Below are positions 1 to 5,700 of a DNA stretch of 6,656 nt, piece after piece. How positions within the stretch are numbered: position 1 is the first letter of the stretch; the number at the start of each line of letters is the position of its first letter. Made by a program: the position numbers and the translations under genes. Origin of the DNA: an uncultured Bacteroidales bacterium (lineage in GTDB: Bacteria; Bacteroidota; Bacteroidia; Bacteroidales; Muribaculaceae); contig CAMWNL010000101.1 in NCBI GenBank assembly GCA_947175585.1, forward strand, positions 1 to 6,656, in the 5' to 3' direction. Below the pieces are notes generated by a model that did no database searches, was not told the origin of the DNA, and was given only the letters and a program-made list of their open reading frames with translations.

Positions 1-477
1 GGGGAGGTGCATAGCGTAGTCAACGCCGAGTTTCTGCCACTCTTCGAGTTTGTCGGGAGCGTTAACTTCTTCCCAACCTTCGTTGTCGATAAGCTGGTAT
101 TCGGGGCCGGTTACGTAGGGCACCTGGAAGAATGGGTTTTCAACAACGTGGTAGAGCATGCCGCTGTTGCCGCCGTGGCTGAGTTTCCAGTCCCAGTCGA
201 GGATGAAGTTGTCAAACTGGCGGTCAGTGACGATATATCCTGAGCCGTCGCTGCCTTCGCCTTTGGCCTGGATGCAGCCGTCAACAACGTGCCAGGGTTC
301 GGTGAGTGAATCGCCGTTGAAGTCGCGCCATCCGGCCATGGTCTCGCCGTCGAAGAGGAGTTCCCAACCGTCGGCGATTTCCTCCTGAGTGAGGGTGTTG
401 GGAGCTTTTGAGTCGGAGCAAGAAGCACCAAGGAGGGCAGCTGCCGCGAACGCAAGAGTAAGATGTTTAGAATTCAT
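1..477 (-). CDS. Lipoprotein of the 3-keto-disaccharide hydrolase (DUF1080) family, 3' part missing
   Basis: This gene reads leftward and is cut by the window edge; 159 residues are visible. Residues 1-20 form a lipoprotein signal: Lys4, a hydrophobic stretch at 5-18, and LGASC ending at Cys20, so the protein should be lipid-anchored in the envelope. The following Ser-Asp-Ser is only weakly like a Bacteroidetes surface-export signal. The domain begins near residue 37 with GWELLFDGETMAGWRDF, followed by WHVVDGCIQAKG (62-73), GGNSGM (102-107) and TGPEYQLIDN (123-132), a pattern typical of DUF1080/PF06439. Family members have a concanavalin-like beta-sandwich fold, and some hydrolyse 3-keto-glucosides or 3-keto-disaccharides; the substrate here is unknown. 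The ATG at 477-475 is the only start that gives the signal peptide. It lies 30 bases after the trpS stop with no terminator or promoter in between, so co-transcription is likely. No Shine-Dalgarno is seen, only an A-run before the ATG. The family call is confident; the activity is inferred. Confidence 0.88.
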   Translation of the reverse strand, partial: MNSKHLTLAFAAAALLGASCSDSKAPNTLTQEEIADGWELLFDGETMAGWRDFNGDSLTEPWHVVDGCIQAKGEGSDGSGYIVTDRQFDNFILDWDWKLSHGGNSGMLYHVVENPFFQVPYVTGPEYQLIDNEGWEEVNAPDKLEEWQKLGVDYAMHLP

Positions 478-507
478 TTTTTTTGGATTAGGTGTTATGG
501 TTTTATG

Positions 508-1575
508 TTAGAATTTGCGGATGCCCATAATCTGACGGACGTCGGCGAGGGTCTTGGCAGCGCTCTCACGGGCCTTTTCGGCTCCCTGCTTGACGACGCG
601 GCGCAGATAGTCTTCGTCGGCGAGAATATCGTTGATGCGCTCGCGTATCGGATTGGTGACGGCAAGAATGTCTTCAGCCAGCTGTTTCTTGAGATCGCCG
701 TAGCGGATAGAGCAGTCGGCATAAGCGTCGCGGAATTGCTGAACCACTTCGGGAGTGGAGGTGAGTTCGAGCAGAGAGAAGAGGTTGGCGACGGGTTCGC
801 TCATGGGCGAGTTGGGAGCCTGGGGACCTTCGTCGGTAACGGCGCGCATCACCTTTTTGCGGAGAGCCTTGGGCTCGTCGATGAGGTAGATGCAGTTGCC
901 TTCGCTTTTGCCCATCTTGCCTGAGCCGTCGAGACCGGGCACTTTGACAGGAGCTCCGCCGAAGTCGAAGTCATAGGGCTCCTGGAAGTAGTCGACGTTG
1001 TAGAATGAGTTGAAACGGCGAGCGAAGCGGCGAGTGAGTTCGAGATGCTGGAGCTGGTCTTTGCCTACGGGCACTTTGGTGGCTCTCTGAATGAGGATAT
1101 CGACTGCCATAAGGGTGGGGTAAGTCAACAGACCGGCGTTGACGCGCTTATTGGTCTCAGAACCGATAATCTGTTTTTCGAAGGCCTCGTCATCGTCGCT
1201 TTCGGACGGAGCGGAAAGTCCGAGAGCCTTGCGGGCTTTGTCTTTGAAAGAAGTGGTGCGCATGAGTTCGCCGATGCCGACGTGCATGTTGAGCAGCAGA
1301 TACATTTCAGCGATTTCGGGCACATCGCTCTGGATGAAAATTGTTGCCTTTTCAGGGTCGATGCCTGCAGCAAGATACTCGGCGAGAATCTTTTTCACAT
1401 TGGCATGGAGGTCATTCGGGTCAGGATTGGTGGTGAGCGCGTGGAGGTCGGCTATGAAGAAACGGCAGTCATAGTCGTCCTGGATTTTAACAAATTTCCG
1501 CAACGCGCCATAATAATTACCGAGATGTAGATTTCCGGTGGAGCGTATACCGCTCAGAACTATTTCTTTACTCAT
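508..1575 (-). CDS. trpS: Tryptophan--tRNA ligase (TrpS)
   Basis: Cytoplasmic class Ic aminoacyl-tRNA synthetase that charges tRNA-Trp with tryptophan using ATP. The protein has 355 residues. The HIGH-type motif is in GNLHLGNYYGA (14-24), the KMSKS-type loop is KMGKS (220-224), and VPVGKDQLQHLELTR (168-182) is the conserved stretch of the TrpS family. The C-terminal part (IRYGDLKKQLAEDI, then GAEKARESAAKTL) is the usual helical tRNA-binding region. The ATG at 1575-1573 is chosen because MSKEIVLSGIRSTG matches where other TrpS proteins begin; a longer in-frame ATG at 1638 would add 21 residues unlike the family and would lie upstream of the candidate promoter. Compared with the roughly 334-residue E. 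coli enzyme there is about 24 residues of extra sequence between FKDK (110-113) and VNAGLL (145-150), rich in Asp, Glu and Ser. The gene is the first of a likely two-gene unit with the DUF1080 lipoprotein gene. Confidence 0.97.
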   Translation of the reverse strand: MSKEIVLSGIRSTGNLHLGNYYGALRKFVKIQDDYDCRFFIADLHALTTNPDPNDLHANVKKILAEYLAAGIDPEKATIFIQSDVPEIAEMYLLLNMHVGIGELMRTTSFKDKARKALGLSAPSESDDDEAFEKQIIGSETNKRVNAGLLTYPTLMAVDILIQRATKVPVGKDQLQHLELTRRFARRFNSFYNVDYFQEPYDFDFGGAPVKVPGLDGSGKMGKSEGNCIYLIDEPKALRKKVMRAVTDEGPQAPNSPMSEPVANLFSLLELTSTPEVVQQFRDAYADCSIRYGDLKKQLAEDILAVTNPIRERINDILADEDYLRRVVKQGAEKARESAAKTLADVRQIMGIRKF

Positions 1576-1616
1576 AAAGTATATGGAGTGATAATGCAGT
1601 GGGTTAAATACTTTGG

Positions 1617-1647
1617 CAAATTTACAAATTATTCCCACAAGAACGAA
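1617..1647 (-). promoter_or_regulatory. Candidate Bacteroidetes promoter for trpS
   Basis: Read on the minus strand, TAAATTTG (1624-1617) matches the Bacteroidetes -7 consensus TAnnTTTG exactly. TTCG (1647-1644), one base off the -33 element TTTG, lies 19 bases upstream, within the normal spacing. The predicted transcript start near 1611 gives a leader of about 35 bases before the ATG at 1575, and it excludes the upstream ATG at 1638. This is a pattern match only. Confidence 0.5.
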
Positions 1648-1689
1648 GAGCGACGGAGAGTTATTGCGAAAAATCTGGAAATAATTATG

Positions 1690-1697
1690 TAATTTTG
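1690..1697 (+). promoter_or_regulatory. Candidate -7 box for the RhuM/PLD gene
   Basis: TAATTTTG matches the Bacteroidetes -7 consensus TAnnTTTG exactly. The best -33 candidate is ATTG at 1663-1666, with a spacing of 23 bases, which is longer than usual, so the match is weaker than the trpS one. If it is used, transcription starts near 1703 and the first usable ATG is at 1740, leaving a leader of about 36 bases. The match sits in AT-rich DNA, where chance matches are more common. Confidence 0.35.
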
Positions 1698-1739
1698 AGA
1701 ATGGAAAATAAAGGACAGATAGAAATAACGTCTAAATAT

Positions 1740-2612
1740 ATGGCCGAGTCAAACGAAATAGTGCTTTATAAGCCTGATGAGACCCTCGCTCTCGATGTGA
1801 GAGTCGAGGATGAAACTGTGTGGTTGACCCAAGCACAGATGTCAGAGTTGTTTCAAGCTACCAAGCAGAATATCAGCCTTCATATAAAAAATATTTTTAA
1901 GGAGGGAGAATTAGATGAAGCCTCAACTGTCAAGGAATACTTGACAGTTCAAAAAGAGGGGAAAAGGAATGTTCAACGACGTATCTATTTCTATAATTTA
2001 GATGTGATAATTTCTGTTGGATATAGAGTAAAGTCGATACGTGGTATTCAATTCCGTCAGTGGGCGAATAAGATACTGAAGGATTTTTTACTTCGGGGAT
2101 ATTCGATCAATCAGCGATTGATGCTGCTTGAGGATAAGATTGACAGACGTCTGTCAGAGTATGACCGCCGCTTGTTTCAGCTTGATGAGAAAGTTGACTT
2201 TTTTATCCGCTCGTCCTTACAGCCCAGAGAAGGAATCTTTTTTAACGGACAAATATTTGATGCATACGCATTAGTGGCTGAACTGATACGCAGGGCTGAA
2301 AAAAGAATTGTGTTGATAGACAATTATATTGATGATTCGGTGCTTGTGCAATTATCCAAACGCAAACCGGGGGTTAAGGTTGATATTTACGACGGCCAGA
2401 TTTCACGCCAACTCCGTCAAGATGTCGAACGACATAATATGCAGTATCCGGGTGTGACACTTCATAATTATACAAAGGCGCATGATCGGTTTCTAATAAT
2501 TGATGAAGATGTCTATCATATCGGAGCGTCGCTAAAGGATTTAGGCAAGAAACTATTTGCTTTTTCAAAAATGGATGTAATGACAGGTACGCAACTAATA
2601 GCTTCATTATAG
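1740..2612 (+). CDS. RhuM-type DNA-binding protein fused to a PLD-like domain
   Basis: The predicted protein has 290 residues. Residues 6-121 match the virulence RhuM family: EIVLYKPDETLALDV, then a helix-turn-helix-like stretch VWLTQAQMSELFQATKQNI (27-45), then YNLDVIISVGYRVKS (85-99) and QFRQWANKILKDFLLRGY. Residues 125-155 form a charged helical linker with repeated Asp-Arg-Arg-Leu. Residues 172-278 resemble a PLD-type nuclease half: IVLIDNYIDDSVLVQL, then His248-x-Arg250-x4-Asp255-x6-Gly262-Ala-Ser264, an altered HKD motif with Lys changed to Arg. The family is found in Salmonella SPI-3 and widely in Bacteroidetes, without an established biochemical role. The start at 1740 fits the family N-terminus and the promoter at 1690-1697; an ATG at 1701 (13 extra residues) and a TTG at 1695 are in frame and remain possible. 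No membrane segment or signal peptide is seen. The gene is AT-rich (16 G+C of 60 in 1981-2040) and opposes its neighbours, which suggests transfer. DNA binding or cleavage is inferred, not shown. Confidence 0.85.
   Translation: MAESNEIVLYKPDETLALDVRVEDETVWLTQAQMSELFQATKQNISLHIKNIFKEGELDEASTVKEYLTVQKEGKRNVQRRIYFYNLDVIISVGYRVKSIRGIQFRQWANKILKDFLLRGYSINQRLMLLEDKIDRRLSEYDRRLFQLDEKVDFFIRSSLQPREGIFFNGQIFDAYALVAELIRRAEKRIVLIDNYIDDSVLVQLSKRKPGVKVDIYDGQISRQLRQDVERHNMQYPGVTLHNYTKAHDRFLIIDEDVYHIGASLKDLGKKLFAFSKMDVMTGTQLIASL
1925..1949. repeat. 10-bp inverted repeat inside the RhuM coding region
   Basis: AACTGTCAAG (1925-1934) is the exact reverse complement of CTTGACAGTT (1940-1949), with the 5-base loop GAATA. 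In the mRNA this would form a 10-bp hairpin about 185 bases into the coding region. It encodes STVKEYLTV, which is part of the family's conserved sequence, so the symmetry may be a by-product of codons. Confidence 0.75.
2141..2156. repeat. Perfect 16-bp palindrome inside the RhuM/PLD gene
   Basis: TGACAGACGTCTGTCA reads identically on both strands. It lies in the linker-coding part of the gene (Ile-Asp-Arg-Arg-Leu-Ser). It shares TTGACAG with the inverted repeat at 1925-1949, counting the T at 2140. It could be a dimer-binding operator or chance; there is no transcription start nearby that would explain it as a normal operator. Confidence 0.8.
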
Positions 2613-2647
2613 GCTGTTGGCAGTTGTATCGTCGAGTATGGAACAGC

Positions 2648-2688
2648 AAAAGACCGCATCGGCCCGAGGGAGCGCGATGCGGTCTTTT
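2648..2688. terminator. Bidirectional intrinsic terminator between converging genes
   Basis: AAAAGACCGCATCG (2648-2661) pairs perfectly with CGATGCGGTCTTTT (2675-2688), a 14-bp stem around a 13-base loop. The stem has a GC-rich core, and its A/T ends give a T-run on the 3' side on either strand. It lies 35 bases after the RhuM/PLD stop and 20 bases after the GH2 stop, where it can end both convergent transcripts. Confidence 0.9.
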
Positions 2689-2708
2689 GTCATGGGAGAA
2701 TATTGTTA

Positions 2709-5700
2709 TCAGTCGGCTATTACTTCAAATTCGGCACCGGAGGCATAGTCGTTGCCGGATTGAGAGTTGAGAGCCATGAAGCGAACGAAGCGTCCGCTGA
2801 CAGGATGGTCAAAAGTGACACTCTTCTGGGCTGAGCCTTTTGAGAATGTTCCCTTAGCTACAGGTTCGCCCCAGTTCTGTCCGTCAGTACTTACGTAAAT
2901 TTCATAATCTTTGATGTTGCCGTTGGAGTTGCCATCCTGACGAGGCAGATAATTGATGCCCTTGATATTTTTGACTTCACCGGCATCGAAGTCTACCCAG
3001 TGGGGATAGGTGGCAACGGTGACTGACCACATAGTGTGCCAGATCGTAGAGGGATCACCGTCGGTCAGGTTAGATGCATCGCCGAAATCGGGTTCCTGAC
3101 TGCTTGCGAAAATAGCTTCGGTGCGGACTGCATCCATCTTCGGGAATGAAGCTGTGGCGTTGATGTTTCCGATCTTGACTTTGTCTTTCTTTGATTTCGG
3201 GGTCTCCTGAATCCAAGCGGTCACGGTGGAGGCGCTGCGGAGTTCGAACGGCCCTTCGTAGATTTGCGGAGTTTTAGCTCCGTCAACGGTGAAGAGCACC
3301 TTAGAAGTGGAGTCAGGCACGTTGATGCTAACCATGCCGAGACGGTTGCGGCTGATGCCCAAGGGCTGAGCGCCTTTGGGACGCACTGACGCGAGAGTCT
3401 GAAGCTGCTGCTTGTCGGCCGGACGGATGATGAATGAGAAACGATGTTCTGAAGCTTTCACACGGTCGGGTTCGAGGGGGCCTCCCTGTCCGCAGCTCGC
3501 ACCACCGAGTCCGGTCACACCGAGGTCAAGATGAAGCACGGTAGACTTGCTTTCGGGAAGCTTGTAGGGATGGTCGGCGTTGAAAAGCTGCATTTCGGTG
3601 TAGGGAGAGGCCGTCATCGACATGAGTTCGGGTGCGATGAAAATGACACCGCGGTTGCCGTCGGTCAGGGCCGCCCAGCGCACTTCTTCGCGGTTGCCGT
3701 TGCTCTGAGGACGGGTGTAGTCGGTCATCATGTCAGCAACTTTAGCCGTATAACGGCCTACGAACTGACCTGTCTTGCGGTCATTATAGTTCTCTTCAGG
3801 GCCGCGGCCATAATAGGTGACTTCGCCGAGCGACTGAGGCACTTCGAGAGTGTAGCCCAGACGCGGCAGGACGATTGACGGGTTGTTTGAGTTAATTATA
3901 GCGTTGAGTTCAACGGAGCCGTCGGGATAAACTGTCCATATCTGGTTAGTTGTAATCTTGAAGTCGTCGGGACCGAATGGCTCTGAACCGCTTTCGTCTA
4001 TCGAGTATGTGCCACGTGAATTGCCGTTGCCGCCGATCATGCGTCCACCGCGAGGAGCCTGAGATTCGACTGTGAACGAAAGAGCATAATTACCGTTGGC
4101 ATCAATGAAAGAGTTGAAGCCGGTGACGCGATGCTTGAGATTATAAAGGCCGTTGGCAAACCATTGGCCTGAAATCCAGTTGTCGTTATTAAGATAAGCG
4201 CGGAATGCGTCGAGAGTAGGGCCATGACCGGGAACGATTACGTCCATGCCACCGTAGTTAAGTGAATATAAAGAGCCGGTGAGGTCAAACACAGCCTTGA
4301 AGTTGTCGCCGGTGTAGGTGATAGTGTTGCCGGTTGATTCAACACTTACGTCGCCGCCTTTGGCCGAGCACTTCATGCAATGGATGCCGGTAGCAGTTTT
4401 GACGGGAAGCTGTTCAGCCATCTGAACATAGCCTTTCTCAGCCCAGGGTTTGTCCTCGGCGAGACGGAATTCGACAGTTACGTAGTACTCGCCTTCGGGA
4501 TCGAGTTTCGAGTAATCGTAAGGGATTGTGAAATTGAGTTTCTGACGCGGACCGACAGCCATACGCGGCCCGATAAGCGCATCACCGCTTCCGACCTCCA
4601 CACCGTCGCGCATCAGACGCCAACCGATTGCGTAGTCTTCGAGGGGAACGAAATAGTTCTTATTGAAAATCTCAATTTGACCTTTGGTCATATCGACGGG
4701 ATTGACTGCGACATTCTGATAGACCTTTTTCACTTCGTGATATTGAGGTTTGGGCTCCATGTCGCCGAAAACGATGCCGTTCATCACGAACTGGCCGTCG
4801 GATGGATTGTCACCGAAGTCACCTCCGAAAGCGAGATAACGGTCTCCGGTCTCGGGATCGTAGTTATAAAGCGATTGGTCAATCCAGTCCCAGATAGCAC
4901 CGCCCATGAAGAAATTAGTGCTTTCCATCGCATCCCAGTAGTCGATGAGGTTGCCGACGGCGTTGCCCATCGAGTGGGCATACTCGGAGATGTGGAAGGG
5001 ATATTTGATGTTGGTCTTGCCTGTAACAGCCTGGCGCACCCAGTTGATTGACGGATATTGATTTGAACCCATATCAACTATGTCGTTATTACGCTCATAC
5101 TGGACGGGGCGCGAGGTGTCGAATGCCTTGATGGCGTTGTAAGCAGTCACAAAGTTATCGCCGGGGCCGGCTTCATTGCCGAGTGACCAGATTACGACCG
5201 ACGGGCTGTTGACAGTTGAGTGAACGAGTTCCATGTCACGAGCTACGTGAGCGGCCTTAAACTCAGGCACGTGAGAAAGCGACGCTTTACCGTAATAATA
5301 TTCGTGAGATTCGAGGTTGGCTTCGTCTTCAAGATAGATGCCGTATTTGTCGCAAAGGTAGTACCAATAAGGTGCGTCGGGATAGTGAGAATTGCGGACA
5401 TGGTTGATGTTGGCGCGTTTCATCATCATCACTTCCTTTTCCATCCAGTCGCGGTCAATGGCATGGCCTTTGGTCGGGTTTGTCTCATGTCGGTTGACGC
5501 CTTTGAGCTTCACAGGCTGGCCGTTGACATAGAAATAACGTCCGGCGAGTCCGAATTCATCTTCTTCAGCCGGGGTGTCGCGAATCTCAACCTTGCGGAA
5601 TCCGACGTATGTCGACACGGTCTCGATTACCTTGCCTTTGTCGTCTTTGAGTTGGCCGACGAGGGTGTAACGCCAAGGGGCTTCAGCGCTCCATTTGCGA

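Noticed and set aside
463..924. Plus-strand open frame of 153 codons
   Set aside because: It is antisense to trpS in a GC-rich gene; the product has low complexity in Val, Ala and Gly and no family features, while the opposite strand has full TrpS motifs.
1576..1611. T-box, attenuator or other tryptophan-sensing leader before trpS
   Set aside because: The predicted leader is only about 35 bases and holds no Trp-codon-rich peptide, T-box sequence or alternative hairpins.
1576..1638. Longer TrpS start at 1638
   Set aside because: The extra 21 residues do not resemble TrpS N-termini and the region carries the probable trpS promoter.
2374..2649. Minus-strand open frame of 91 codons overlapping the end of the RhuM/PLD gene
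   Set aside because: It lies antisense to the conserved PLD-like motif and has no family features; it could not be supported as an antitoxin or partner.
1576..2708. RhuM gene as cargo of an insertion sequence or integrated element with attachment sites
   Set aside because: I compared both flanks and saw no terminal inverted repeats, target-site duplication, transposase, integrase or tRNA fragment.
4380..5051. Plus-strand open frame of 223 codons inside the GH2 gene
   Set aside because: It is antisense to the TIM-barrel and adjoining region of the beta-galactosidase; there is no recognisable domain and no promoter or ribosome site. It is a shadow of codon bias.
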